Assembly: GCF_002929355.1 (NCBI RefSeq)
Contig: NZ_PJIR01000002.1
Location: 124,001 to 188,000 of the forward strand
Origin: Arthrobacter sp. B0490
GTDB taxonomy: Bacteria; Actinomycetota; Actinomycetes; Actinomycetales; Micrococcaceae
Length of the DNA: 64,000 nucleotides
Reading direction: 5' to 3'
The notes beneath the pieces were generated by a model. It was not told the origin of the DNA, searched no databases, and saw only the letters and a list, made by a program, of their open reading frames with translations. Below, piece after piece: positions 8,043 to 15,727 of this stretch. Numbering within the stretch: the stretch's first letter is position 1; every line of letters begins with the position of its first letter. Position numbers and translations under genes: made by a program.

Positions 8043-9458
8043 CTAGCCCCGGACGGCCGCGAGGGCGTCCCGCACCGCGTCGACGGCGACTGCCGTGTCG
8101 GCGTCGTCGGTACTCCAGTTGCTCACCGAGATCCTCAGGATGTCGCGGTCCTGCCAGCGTGAGCCGGACATCCAGACCCGTCCGTCGGCGATGATGCGGG
8201 CGGTCACCGCACGCGTGGTCGAGTCGTCGCCGAAGGCCAGCGAGACCTGGGTGTAGGAGACGTCGTTGAGCACCTCTACGCCGTCCAGTTCGGCCAGCCG
8301 TTCCGCGAGGCGCCGGGCGTGCAGCACGAGCCCCCGGACCTGATCGGCGACGCCGTCCCGGCCCAGCGATTTGAGTGCCGCCCACACCGGCACGCCACGG
8401 GCACGCCGGGACAGCTCGGGAACGGTCTCGAAGGGGTCTGCCGGGCCGTCCGCCTCCTGGATCAGGTAACTGGTGTGCACGCCCATGGCCGCACGCAGGG
8501 CCAGGGCGTCCCGGACCACGACGATCCCGCAGTCGTAGGGCACGTTCAACGTCTTGTGTGCGTCGGTGCCCCAGGAATCTGCGCCGTCCATCCCCGAGGT
8601 GAGGGCCGCCAGCTCCGGCACGGCGGCGGCCCACAGCCCGAACGCGCCGTCCACATGGACCCAGGCGCCGTGCGACTTCGCGACGGCGATCGCCTCCCTG
8701 AACGGGTCGAAGGCGCCGGAGTGCAGGTTACCGGCCTGCAGGCAGACCAGCAGCGGGGCATGGCCCGACCCGCCGGACTCTCCTCGCCCGGTACCGGCCA
8801 GGGCGCGGTCCAGTCCAGCGGGGTCGATGCGGCCCTGCCGGTCGACGGGCACCGCAGTCGGTCGGCCCAGCCCGAGGTAGCGGAGGCCCAGATCGATCGT
8901 GTCGTGCCGCTCCTCGCCCACGAAACAGCGGATCCGGGGTCCTCCGGCGAGGCCATCCGCGTCGAGATCCCAGCCCGCGTCGGTCATCAGGCGCCATCGA
9001 GCCGCGGCCAGTCCCGTGAAGTTCGCCATCGTGGCACCCGTGGTGAAGCCGGCTCCTGCTTCCTGTGGAAGGCCCAGGAGCTCGAGCAGCCATCGGCCGG
9101 CGGCTTCCTCGATGGCCGCCGTGGCAGGAGTGGCGAACCGGAGCCCGGTGTTCTGGTCCCAGGCGCTCACCAGCCAGTCCGCAGCCAGGGCCGCAGGCAA
9201 CGTGCCGCCGATGACCCAGCCGAAGAAGCGTCCGGACGGCATGGCCATGAGGCCGGGTTCGGCTCGTTCTGCCAGGTACTCCACGACGTCGGCCGCCGGC
9301 GTCCCGTCCTGCGGCAGGGGACCGCCGAACGCCGGGGCGAGCTCGGCGGCGGTCAGCCTCGGGCCGACACGCCGCTCTTCCTGACTCCCCAGCCACCGGC
9401 GTGCGTGCCTGAACGCCGCCATCAGGGCATCGCTGTAGCTCTCCTCCGGTGCTGTCAT
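8043..9458 (-). CDS. PLP-dependent group II amino-acid decarboxylase family protein (471 aa)
   Basis: The product is of full group II decarboxylase length. The PLP lysine is K302 in D-A-H-K-T-L-N-V-P; the cofactor-nitrogen aspartate is D270 in H-V-D-G-A-F-G. T-T-G-A-T-M-A-N-F near residue 140 is the phosphate-binding loop. Family members decarboxylate aromatic amino acids, glutamate or related substrates; the specificity here is open, and some actinobacterial members act as aldehyde-forming or lyase variants. The ATG at 9456-9458 was chosen; a GTG six bases upstream is possible. A putative 50-residue open frame ends 13 bases before the start, suggesting translational coupling. Confidence 0.88.
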   Translation of the reverse strand: MTAPEESYSDALMAAFRHARRWLGSQEERRVGPRLTAAELAPAFGGPLPQDGTPAADVVEYLAERAEPGLMAMPSGRFFGWVIGGTLPAALAADWLVSAWDQNTGLRFATPATAAIEEAAGRWLLELLGLPQEAGAGFTTGATMANFTGLAAARWRLMTDAGWDLDADGLAGGPRIRCFVGEERHDTIDLGLRYLGLGRPTAVPVDRQGRIDPAGLDRALAGTGRGESGGSGHAPLLVCLQAGNLHSGAFDPFREAIAVAKSHGAWVHVDGAFGLWAAAVPELAALTSGMDGADSWGTDAHKTLNVPYDCGIVVVRDALALRAAMGVHTSYLIQEADGPADPFETVPELSRRARGVPVWAALKSLGRDGVADQVRGLVLHARRLAERLAELDGVEVLNDVSYTQVSLAFGDDSTTRAVTARIIADGRVWMSGSRWQDRDILRISVSNWSTDDADTAVAVDAVRDALAAVRG

Positions 9459-9471
9459 GGCCACGCTCGCA

Positions 9472-9624
9472 TCACGACGCGCGCTCCTCCGCCGAATGAT
9501 CGGGGAGGCCGCGGACGTCCGTCACGTCCTGGATGGTGTTCCCGGCGCCGGCGGGTGCGACCCCGGCGGTGAAGGTGGGGGCGAGCAACAGGGGAAGACG
9601 GCGGAATCTCCTGAGGTCTTTCAC
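9472..9624 (-). CDS. Small putative leader or secreted peptide (50 aa) upstream of the decarboxylase gene
   Basis: A GTG at 9622-9624 follows CGAGGAG with ideal spacing. The frame reads V-K-D-L-R-R-F-R-R-L-P-L-L-L-A, then P-A-G-A-G-N-T, and stops at 9472. The basic start, hydrophobic run and A-G-A-type site look like a short signal peptide, leaving ~25 residues. Third positions are strongly G/C. It lies on the same strand and 13 bases before the decarboxylase, so it may be a coupled leader or a small exported peptide. Nothing similar is known to me. Confidence 0.5.
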   Translation of the reverse strand: MKDLRRFRRLPLLLAPTFTAGVAPAGAGNTIQDVTDVRGLPDHSAEERAS

Positions 9625-9816
9625 TGTGACTCCTCGGCGTCGCAGGATCACGCGTCCGGTGTCCTGCCTGATGAACGAGATTCATTGCCTGCTCGGTGAC
9701 GAGACCGGTGATGGTTCCTCGAGGGCGTCAGACGACGCCGACACGGGCATGCTATTCCCGCTCCCGTGCCCCGTCAACGGCCGTTCGATACGTCCACGAG
9801 CTCGGCGGTCGGCGCA

Positions 9817-9844
9817 TTGACGCCGTGGCGGATCTGAGTAGGGT
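9817..9844 (+). promoter_or_regulatory. Promoter for a leaderless VOC gene
   Basis: TTGACG (9817-9822), a 16-bp spacer and TAGGGT (9839-9844) end six bases before the ATG at 9851. Transcription would start at or next to the A of the start codon, giving a leaderless mRNA. Confidence 0.7.
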
Positions 9845-9850
9845 CGGCCC

Positions 9851-10222
9851 ATGGAAAGGGTGGAGGGGATCGGCGGGCTGTTCTTCCGCGCGCGGGATCC
9901 CGAGGCCCTTGCGGGTTGGTACAGCGCACACCTGGGCATCGATCCTCCGCCGGAGACCTACGAGTCGTCCTCGTGGAGGCAGGCTGCCGGTCCCACGGTC
10001 TTCGCCGCCCTGCCTGCCGACTCCGACCATCTCGCTCGAGGAGCCGGCTGGGCCGTGACCTTCCGGGTGCGCGACCTCCAGGCGATGATCAAGCAGCTGG
10101 AGGACGCCGGCATCCCCGTCGAGCGGGATCCGGAGGCATACCCGAACGGCCTCTTCGCCTCCCTCTCCGACCCCGAAGGGCACAGCATCCAGCTCTGGCA
10201 GCCGGCCGGAGCCGATGCCTAG
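9851..10222 (+). CDS. VOC-family (glyoxalase/bleomycin-resistance fold) protein (123 aa)
   Basis: A single vicinal-oxygen-chelate module pair: G-G-L-F-F-R-A-R-D-P-E-A-L-A-G-W-Y in the first half and W-A-V-T-F-R-V-R-D-L, then D-P-E-G-H-S-I-Q-L-W at the end. The terminal glutamate/glutamine pattern fits a metal-site strand. Substrate unknown. The promoter abuts the ATG, so the message is probably leaderless. A second VOC gene follows 123 bases downstream. Confidence 0.85.
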   Translation: MERVEGIGGLFFRARDPEALAGWYSAHLGIDPPPETYESSSWRQAAGPTVFAALPADSDHLARGAGWAVTFRVRDLQAMIKQLEDAGIPVERDPEAYPNGLFASLSDPEGHSIQLWQPAGADA

Positions 10223-10345
10223 GGGGAGCCCCGTCGGCCTCCGCCTCGGAGCGAGGCGGGGACCCTGCTGGACGGGACTCCGAGCAGGACGCAGGATCCC
10301 GGACCCGCCACCGGGCCGGACGGACGGACAGATCGGACTCATGCC

Positions 10346-10750
10346 ATGAGGTACACCCTCGAAGTCGTCTCGGTGCCGGTCAGCGATGTGCACCGCGCGA
10401 AGACCTTCTACGCCGACCAGGTCGGGTTCATCCTCGACTTCGACCTCGACGGCACGGTCGTCCAGCTCACTCCGCCCGGATCGGGCTGCTCCATCCAGAT
10501 CGGACAGGACCGTACCGGTATGAGGCCCGGATCCCTCGAGGGCCTGCAACTGGTGGTGGCCGACCTCGAGACAGCCCACCGTGAGCTCACCGCACGCGGG
10601 GTCGGGGTCTCCGAGATCCAGGTGTACGCGCGGGACGGGGTGCGGCCCCGGCTGCCCGACGACGACCTGAACAATGTCGGCTTCTGCTCCTTCGCCGATC
10701 CCGACGGCAATCGCTGGATCATCCAGCAGATCACCGACCGCAGACCCTGA
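10346..10750 (+). CDS. VOC-family protein (134 aa)
   Basis: Begins M-R-Y-T-L-E-V-V-S-V-P-V-S-D-V-H-R-A-K-T-F-Y, the usual first strand and helix of the glyoxalase fold, and ends D-P-D-G-N-R-W-I-I-Q-Q. It belongs to the larger D-R-A-K-x-F-Y group that annotation pipelines call glyoxalase or extradiol dioxygenase-like. The ligand cannot be read from sequence. No strong ribosome site precedes the ATG. It may be cotranscribed with the VOC gene upstream. Confidence 0.84.
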   Translation: MRYTLEVVSVPVSDVHRAKTFYADQVGFILDFDLDGTVVQLTPPGSGCSIQIGQDRTGMRPGSLEGLQLVVADLETAHRELTARGVGVSEIQVYARDGVRPRLPDDDLNNVGFCSFADPDGNRWIIQQITDRRP

Positions 10751-10823
10751 CCCGGGCCGGGCTCCTGCCCTTGGGGCCCTGGTCCGTTCGGTCGCCGGTC
10801 GGGTGCGGAGGTCGAGTGCGGGA

Positions 10824-12080
10824 CTAGGTGTTGCTCGATCGGGGTGCGCCCATACCTGGGTCGATCCTGTGCGGTCCGGCGGCGGAGGGACGGACGTCGA
10901 AGTCGAAGATCGCCGTGGGTATGTAGACCGTCGAGCAGGAGTTCGGTATGTCCACCACGCCGGACAGCCTGCCTTCGATCGGCGCCGATCCTAGCAGCAG
11001 GTAGGCCTGCTCCGGGCTGTAGCCGAACTTCGTCAGGTAATCGATCGCATGCAGGCAGGCCCGCTGGTAGGACAGGTGCGAGTCGAGATAGCGCTGCTCG
11101 CCGTCGAGGGTCACCGACGTGCCGGAGAAGGCGATCCATTCGCTGTACCGGGGGTCCACGATGCCGGGCATGAAGATGGCGTTCTCACCCACCCCGTAGG
11201 TCTCCATCCCTCCCCTGATGACATCGACGCGGAGGTCGATGAACCCGCCCATCTCGATGGCGCCGCAGAAGGTGATCTCACCATCGCCCTGCGAGAAGTG
11301 GAGATCGCCCAGGGACAGGTTCGCGCCGTCCACGAACACGGGGTAGAAAATCCGGGAGCCCTTCGACAGGTTCTTGATGTCCTGGTTGCCGCCGTTCTCC
11401 CGGGGAGGTGCCGTACGGGCCGCCTCGCCCGCCACCCGGTCGACGTCCGACGCCGGAAGGCTCCCGAGCAGGGCTTCCCGTGGCTCGGGCGGCAGGGCGA
11501 GCGGGGGAACCCGATTGGGGTCCGTGGCGATGAGGTCTCCCTCGCGCTTGTTCCACTTCGCCAGCAGGCCCGCGGAGGGGGCGGTTCCCATCAGGCCCGG
11601 GTGGATGAGCCCGACGTAGGACACCTCCGGCACATGGCGCGAGGTCGCCACCTGCCCGCTGAAGTCCCAGATGGCCTTGTAGGCGTCGGGGAACTGGTCG
11701 GTGAGGAATCCTCCGCCGTTGTTGCGCGAGAAGATGCCGGTGTAGCCCCAGCCCTGCCCGGCGAGAGGGCCTGAATCCTCCTGCGGGATCGGACCCACAT
11801 CCAGGATGTCCACGACGAGGAGGTCCCCGGGCTTCACCCCTTCCACGGCGAAGGGGCCGCTGAGTTTATGGACGGTGAGCAGCGGCGCGTTCAGGATGTC
11901 GTCGGCGGAATCGTCATTGACGATGGCGCCGTCGAACCATTCACGGCAATGGACCCGGAAGGAGTCTCCGGGCTTCACCGTGGCCACCGGAGGGATCTCC
12001 GGATGCCACCGGTTGTGTCCGACCTTCTCCTGGTCCTCGAACTTCCTGCTCGAATCGAGCGGAAAGATGACATCGGGCAT
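10824..12080 (-). CDS. fmdA: Formamidase / acetamidase family amidohydrolase (418 aa)
   Basis: Length and content match FmdA/AmdA formamidases: an N-terminal K-V-G-H-N-R-W-H-P block, V-K-P-G-D-S-F-R-V, E-W-F-D-G-A-I and a later Q-G-D-G-E-I-T-F-C-G-A-I-E-M segment. These cytosolic enzymes hydrolyse formamide or short amides to ammonia plus the acid, supplying nitrogen. The gene follows fmdB by 33 bases on the same strand, the classic fmdA/fmdB pairing. Choice between formamide and acetamide is from overall resemblance only. Confidence 0.92.
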   Translation of the reverse strand: MPDVIFPLDSSRKFEDQEKVGHNRWHPEIPPVATVKPGDSFRVHCREWFDGAIVNDDSADDILNAPLLTVHKLSGPFAVEGVKPGDLLVVDILDVGPIPQEDSGPLAGQGWGYTGIFSRNNGGGFLTDQFPDAYKAIWDFSGQVATSRHVPEVSYVGLIHPGLMGTAPSAGLLAKWNKREGDLIATDPNRVPPLALPPEPREALLGSLPASDVDRVAGEAARTAPPRENGGNQDIKNLSKGSRIFYPVFVDGANLSLGDLHFSQGDGEITFCGAIEMGGFIDLRVDVIRGGMETYGVGENAIFMPGIVDPRYSEWIAFSGTSVTLDGEQRYLDSHLSYQRACLHAIDYLTKFGYSPEQAYLLLGSAPIEGRLSGVVDIPNSCSTVYIPTAIFDFDVRPSAAGPHRIDPGMGAPRSSNT

Positions 12081-12113
12081 ATCGTCTCCTTCGATGGACG
12101 TCGCGGACCAGGA

Positions 12114-12404
12114 TCAGGGCCGCGGCAGTTTCCTGGACAGTGGATTGGACGAGTAGGTCGGTGTGCTGCGGACGCGCGACGGGGGAATCCCTCCCGTGAT
12201 CACGTCCGGTTCGGTCGCGCTGCGCTCGGCCGCATCGATCAGCCTGGACGAGGGGGTATTCGTCCTCGACAGGTGGGGGGCACTGATCAACCGCCGGGCC
12301 GGTTGCCCGCAGGTCGGGCAGTCCTCCGCGTCGGGGGCCGCCCCGAGGGCGCGGATGATCTCGTAGACGTCACATCGGGGGCATCGGTACTCATAGATCG
12401 GCAT
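12114..12404 (-). CDS. fmdB: FmdB-family zinc-ribbon protein (96 aa)
   Basis: The start at 12402-12404 gives the canonical M-P-I-Y-E-Y-R-C-P-x-C beginning. C8, C11, C29 and C32 form the zinc ribbon; the rest is a polar tail. FmdB proteins accompany amidase genes and are thought to be regulators or assembly helpers, although this is not settled. It is followed directly by fmdA, and both probably belong to a transcript starting from the promoter at 12784-12812. Confidence 0.9.
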   Translation of the reverse strand: MPIYEYRCPRCDVYEIIRALGAAPDAEDCPTCGQPARRLISAPHLSRTNTPSSRLIDAAERSATEPDVITGGIPPSRVRSTPTYSSNPLSRKLPRP

Positions 12405-12515
12405 GCAGCGGACCGTCCTTGCCCGGGTCATGGATCAGGCGGGCGGCACCGGTCTGCGCTCGCCGGTACACGGGATTCACGCCCGGGACGCCGCGCCTGC
12501 CGATCAGGAAGGCTG

Positions 12516-12671
12516 TCACAGGGCATCGAGGATGTCCGCAGGCTCATCCGGAGCCGGTCGGACGTGCTCAGGGCCGTCGACGAACAGAATGGGGCTGACA
12601 CAGGCCGGACCGACACCGTTCATGGCGCTCCATTGCGATACGAAGAGTGGGATGCGGGACGGTCCGGTCAT
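12516..12671 (-). CDS. Small hypothetical protein (51 aa) upstream of fmdB
   Basis: ATG at 12669-12671, 51 codons, stop at 12516. The frame reads M-T-G-P-S-R-I-P-L-F-V-S-Q-W-S, then P-I-L-F-V-D-G-P-E-H-V-R-P-A and ends A-D-I-L-D-A-L. It is the first open frame downstream of a near-consensus promoter and 111 bases ahead of fmdB. The ribosome site is weak (GACGGACC). It may be a new small component or leader of the formamidase operon; no family is recognised. Confidence 0.42.
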   Translation of the reverse strand: MTGPSRIPLFVSQWSAMNGVGPACVSPILFVDGPEHVRPAPDEPADILDAL

Positions 12672-12783
12672 CACGGTCCGTCAATGACGCTGTCATGAAG
12701 GCAGCCGTCGTCCTGCGGGCCGCCCTTGGAACAATGGGTGCAGGAACGGCGGTCGGCAGCAGAGGTATGCGGTGGTGACGGCG

Positions 12784-12812
12784 ATACTAGCCCGGCCGAT
12801 ATTCACTGTCAA
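12784..12812 (-). promoter_or_regulatory. Near-consensus sigma-70 promoter for the fmd operon
   Basis: Read leftward: TTGACA (12812-12807), a 17-bp spacer, then TAGTAT (12789-12784). It is the best vegetative promoter in the window and points at the 51-aa frame, fmdB and fmdA. The predicted start is near 12777. Confidence 0.78.
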
Positions 12813-12944
12813 CGATCCGTGGCCCGACGGTGACAAGGTCAGGAAAGCTCCTCCCGGACTGCCGTCCATGGCGCCGGACGGGAGATCCGCCGCGCGGAGA
12901 ACCCCATCCCGGCTGGGTGTCCCAGGAGGACGGATACCGGTGAT

Positions 12945-12964
12945 GGCCCTGCACGAGCAGGGCC
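12945..12964 (-). terminator. Hairpin terminator downstream of the proline-rich protein gene
   Basis: GGCCCTGC and GCAGGGCC form an 8-bp perfect stem with a 4-nt loop, 24 bases past the stop of the gene at 12989. No T-tract follows. Confidence 0.55.
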
Positions 12965-12988
12965 GAACATCGCAGCCGTCGCCAGGGG

Positions 12989-13852
12989 TCAGTGGCGCTC
13001 GCGCCGACCCCGCTGGAGCGTGTCGGCGCGGTGTCCGGAGACCCGCCCCTCCATGATCCCCAGGTGAGCGAGGGACCCTTCCGATGCGTCACGCCGGGGG
13101 AAACCCGCGACCTTCACGAGCCCTGTGAGGCAGCCGAGGATGACGACCGACAGGAGTGCCAGCAGCGGGATGTTCGGTCCCTGCCGCGAATCCGCCCGGT
13201 CGATCGCACCGGCCGCAGCTTCGGGCGTCGCGGAGGATGACGCCGACGCGCGGGGAGTCGCCGACGGGGACGGCTCGGCGGTCGGGGTCGCCTTCGGGGT
13301 CGCTTTCGGGGTCGCCGTCTTCGGCGGGACCACCTCCGTCGCCTCCTCCGTCGGCGCTTCCTCGACGACGACGTCGGGAATGATCACGGGCGCCGGCGGG
13401 GGGAGGATGGACGGCCCGACCTGCGGGAACTGCTCCACCGGCTGGACCGGCTGGACCGGGAGCGGCACGGGGAGGGGGGCGTCCGTCGTCGGAGGGCCTT
13501 CCGGTACGGGTGCGGGACTTTCGGGCGTCGGCGTCGGCGTCGGGGTCGGCGCGGGGGGCGGGGGCTCCACTGGATCAGGAACCGGGGGAGTGGTCGGGGC
13601 GGGGGGCACAGGGGTGGTGGTAGGGGGTGGTTCGGGTGTCGGTTCCGGGATGACAGGGATCGATGGCGTCGGGGCGGGCGCGAGAGGGACGGGCGTCCTC
13701 ACCACGGCACCCGAGCCGCCCGGCGCGCAGTCGGCGGCGCTACTGGGGGGCGTGCACACCTCGGCCGCGGACGCCGCAGGCACACCGAGCGTCAGGCCGC
13801 CCACCGTGACGAGGACGGCGAAGGACAACGTCCACTTCAAGGGCTTGCTCAT
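12989..13852 (-). CDS. Secreted proline-rich, membrane-anchored surface protein (287 aa)
   Basis: Residues 1-30 are a signal peptide (cleavage after A-A-S-A-A). Residues ~50-210 are a low-complexity Pro/Thr/Val/Glu spacer with P-T-P-T-P-T and A-T-P-K-A-T-P-K repeats. A hydrophobic helix at about 227-247 is followed by a basic tail. No sortase L-P-x-T-G motif is present, so the protein is probably held by the C-terminal helix with the rod-like region crossing the wall. Function unknown. It lies 41 bases behind the HD-domain gene on the same strand. The repeat tract could vary in length between strains. Confidence 0.8.
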   Translation of the reverse strand: MSKPLKWTLSFAVLVTVGGLTLGVPAASAAEVCTPPSSAADCAPGGSGAVVRTPVPLAPAPTPSIPVIPEPTPEPPPTTTPVPPAPTTPPVPDPVEPPPPAPTPTPTPTPESPAPVPEGPPTTDAPLPVPLPVQPVQPVEQFPQVGPSILPPPAPVIIPDVVVEEAPTEEATEVVPPKTATPKATPKATPTAEPSPSATPRASASSSATPEAAAGAIDRADSRQGPNIPLLALLSVVILGCLTGLVKVAGFPRRDASEGSLAHLGIMEGRVSGHRADTLQRGRRERH

Positions 13853-13893
13853 GATTCCCCCAGTCTATGGACCCAGCGCCCACGACGGACAGC

Positions 13894-14553
13894 TTATCCT
13901 TCAGCCGCCTTCCCCGCTCGTCCGGAAGGCTGTCCGTCCGAGAGGGTCTCGGGCGCACCCTCGAGCGGGTGGCACGCCAGTTTCGCCGCGATCCCACCCT
14001 GCACGAGCCGCTGCGCTGCGGTCGTCGGCTTGCGCAGGGCCTGCTCCGTCACGCTCGCCGTGAACTCCTGCCCGAGAGTTAGGCGGGGATACGCGGCCAG
14101 GACCTCGCGGACGAAGTCCCGCGGGAGGGCATCAGGCCGTGCACCGCTGATGTCCAGGCCCGTGGCGGTCTCCAGCAGGTACCCCTCCACGTCCATCGCG
14201 GGATCCACCGAGGGCCAGTTGTGTCGCACGATCACCTCGAGTGCGCGACGGCGTCGGTCGGGAGCCCAGCCGGCACCGGCGGTGAGGGCGACCGCGACAT
14301 GCCCGCCGGCCTCCTCGTAGGAGAGGACGGCGTTGTCGAAGGCCGGCACCAGCCCGATGTCGTGCAGCACGGCGGAGGTGTACAGCAGCTCATGGTCGAC
14401 ATCCTGCCGGTCCTCCACGAGCGCGAACGCCTCCGCCCACAGCCACGACCGGACCACGTGGTTCAGTACTGCGGGCGAATGGTGGGCGGCTGCCAGCTCG
14501 AAGGCGGCGCGTGCCGCCCGGGTACGGGGTGCGGTGAAGCCGTGCAACTGCAT
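13894..14553 (-). CDS. HD-domain hydrolase, cyanamide-hydratase-like (219 aa)
   Basis: The HD metal site is present: H32, then H64-D65 in A-V-L-H-D-I-G, with a further R-H-N-W segment near residue 120. The overall pattern (short N-terminus, A-E-A-F-A, then L-H-D-I-G-L) matches bacterial HD proteins annotated as cyanamide hydratase-like. Real activity may be phosphohydrolase or hydratase and cannot be decided. No membrane segment is present. It is the upstream gene of a pair with the proline-rich surface protein. Confidence 0.78.
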   Translation of the reverse strand: MQLHGFTAPRTRAARAAFELAAAHHSPAVLNHVVRSWLWAEAFALVEDRQDVDHELLYTSAVLHDIGLVPAFDNAVLSYEEAGGHVAVALTAGAGWAPDRRRRALEVIVRHNWPSVDPAMDVEGYLLETATGLDISGARPDALPRDFVREVLAAYPRLTLGQEFTASVTEQALRKPTTAAQRLVQGGIAAKLACHPLEGAPETLSDGQPSGRAGKAAEG

Positions 14554-14649
14554 GGCGACATCATTGCAGATCCGGCGCGGCGCTCGGCAGGTGGTGCTCC
14601 GGCGTCGTGCGGCGTGGCTGACGCGGGCACCTGATGCGGGCGCCCGGGG

Positions 14650-15033
14650 CTACTGCAGCAACCACAGCACGGCCTCGTCGCGGTCGGTGAAGAACCGGGT
14701 CTCGGAGGACGATCTGACGGCGAACGCCGTCAGCACGAGGTCGACGGCATCCGAGCCGACGATCGCGATCCTTGCCGGATGCGTGTAGGAGAGGACGGCC
14801 GTCCGCGCCTCCCAGGTGACTTCCTGGAGAGCGGACACCTCGACCAGCAGGGGGAGGGCCGATCCGCCGGAGGCGACCATCGCGGAGCCGACCCGCGTGA
14901 TGTCCTCCCGGTCGATCACGAGGCGCGGACTCCACCGGAGACGGAGCACGAACGGCAGGACCGTGACGGAGAATCTGACCGGGTCGTCGGAGGGCGTCTG
15001 CGCACTACGGGCGTGCACCACGTTCGTCTCCAT
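14650..15033 (-). CDS. STAS/SpoIIAA-like domain protein (127 aa)
   Basis: The ATG at 15031-15033, after GGACGGGG, was chosen over a longer frame. The protein starts M-E-T-N-V-V-H-A and has the alternating strands and helices of STAS-like proteins: L-P-L-L-V-E-V, A-I-V-G-S-D-A-V-D-L-V-L-T-A-F and F-F-T-D-R-D-E-A-V-L-W-L. Actinobacterial proteins of this type occur without anti-sigma partners and have no assigned role. No phosphorylatable serine can be named with confidence. Confidence 0.65.
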   Translation of the reverse strand: METNVVHARSAQTPSDDPVRFSVTVLPFVLRLRWSPRLVIDREDITRVGSAMVASGGSALPLLVEVSALQEVTWEARTAVLSYTHPARIAIVGSDAVDLVLTAFAVRSSSETRFFTDRDEAVLWLLQ

Positions 15034-15175
15034 CCCCGTCCAGCGCCTTCCATGCAGTCCCCCACGGCACGTCGCAGTACGCTCGGGACATCGATCGGGC
15101 CGCCACGGGCGGCAGGCCACGCGAGAGGCAGCGGCCAGGCGATATTCGGAGCTCCGGCGGGACCGGATGGGTGGG

Positions 15176-15532
15176 CTAGGGGAGCGTCCAGGCCGGCTGG
15201 CCGTCCCACAGGCCGCGGCCGGGAAGGCTGTCGATGAGCGGGCGGACGCCCGGAGCGAGCGCGGGGAGACCGTCCACCACAGCGATCAGGGGCGCGTAGT
15301 GTCGCAGGGCGGCCATCTCGTTGGCGAAGTGCAGGGCCCGAGCATGGTCGACGGTGAGGCCCACGCCTCCTGCTGCCACTGCCTCGAGGGCGGACTGCGC
15401 CCTGCCGAAGAGTACTGCGTGCGCGAGGTCGGCGGCGGTGGTGCCCGGATCCTCCAGTGCGGCCCTGTCCCAGTCGCGCAGGATCGCGTCCTCCTTGAAG
15501 CGGACGCCGAGCAGTTCTTCCTCGTATGCCAT
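15176..15532 (-). CDS. Hypothetical protein (118 aa)
   Basis: Starts M-A-Y-E-E-E-L-L-G at 15532 after GGGG. It is helical, with A-D-L-A-H-A-V-L-F-G-R-A-Q and A-R-A-L-H-F-A-N-E-M in the middle, and lacks a signal or membrane segment. I recognise no family. It is divergent from the App1-type gene, with ~195 bases between the two starts. Confidence 0.65.
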   Translation of the reverse strand: MAYEEELLGVRFKEDAILRDWDRAALEDPGTTAADLAHAVLFGRAQSALEAVAAGGVGLTVDHARALHFANEMAALRHYAPLIAVVDGLPALAPGVRPLIDSLPGRGLWDGQPAWTLP

Positions 15533-15727
15533 GGGTTCCCCGATGATCGTTCGCCGACTGGAAGCTCCAGAGTCGCAGCCGTCGGTTCGCCGCGACAAGA
15601 CGCCGGCATAACGTGACGCAAGTTGTTAGCCGCCCGTTACCTGTATCCGCGTGCGTGTGTCTCGCGGTGGACGGCGCGTCCGGAAGATACCTCGTCCGTC
15701 GGGGTGTCCCGTGCCAGACTGGGACGC

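Noticed and set aside
13240..13640. A microsatellite or structural repeat element
   Set aside because: The GGCGTC/GGGGTC repeats are the antisense of Pro/Thr-coding codons within the surface protein gene.
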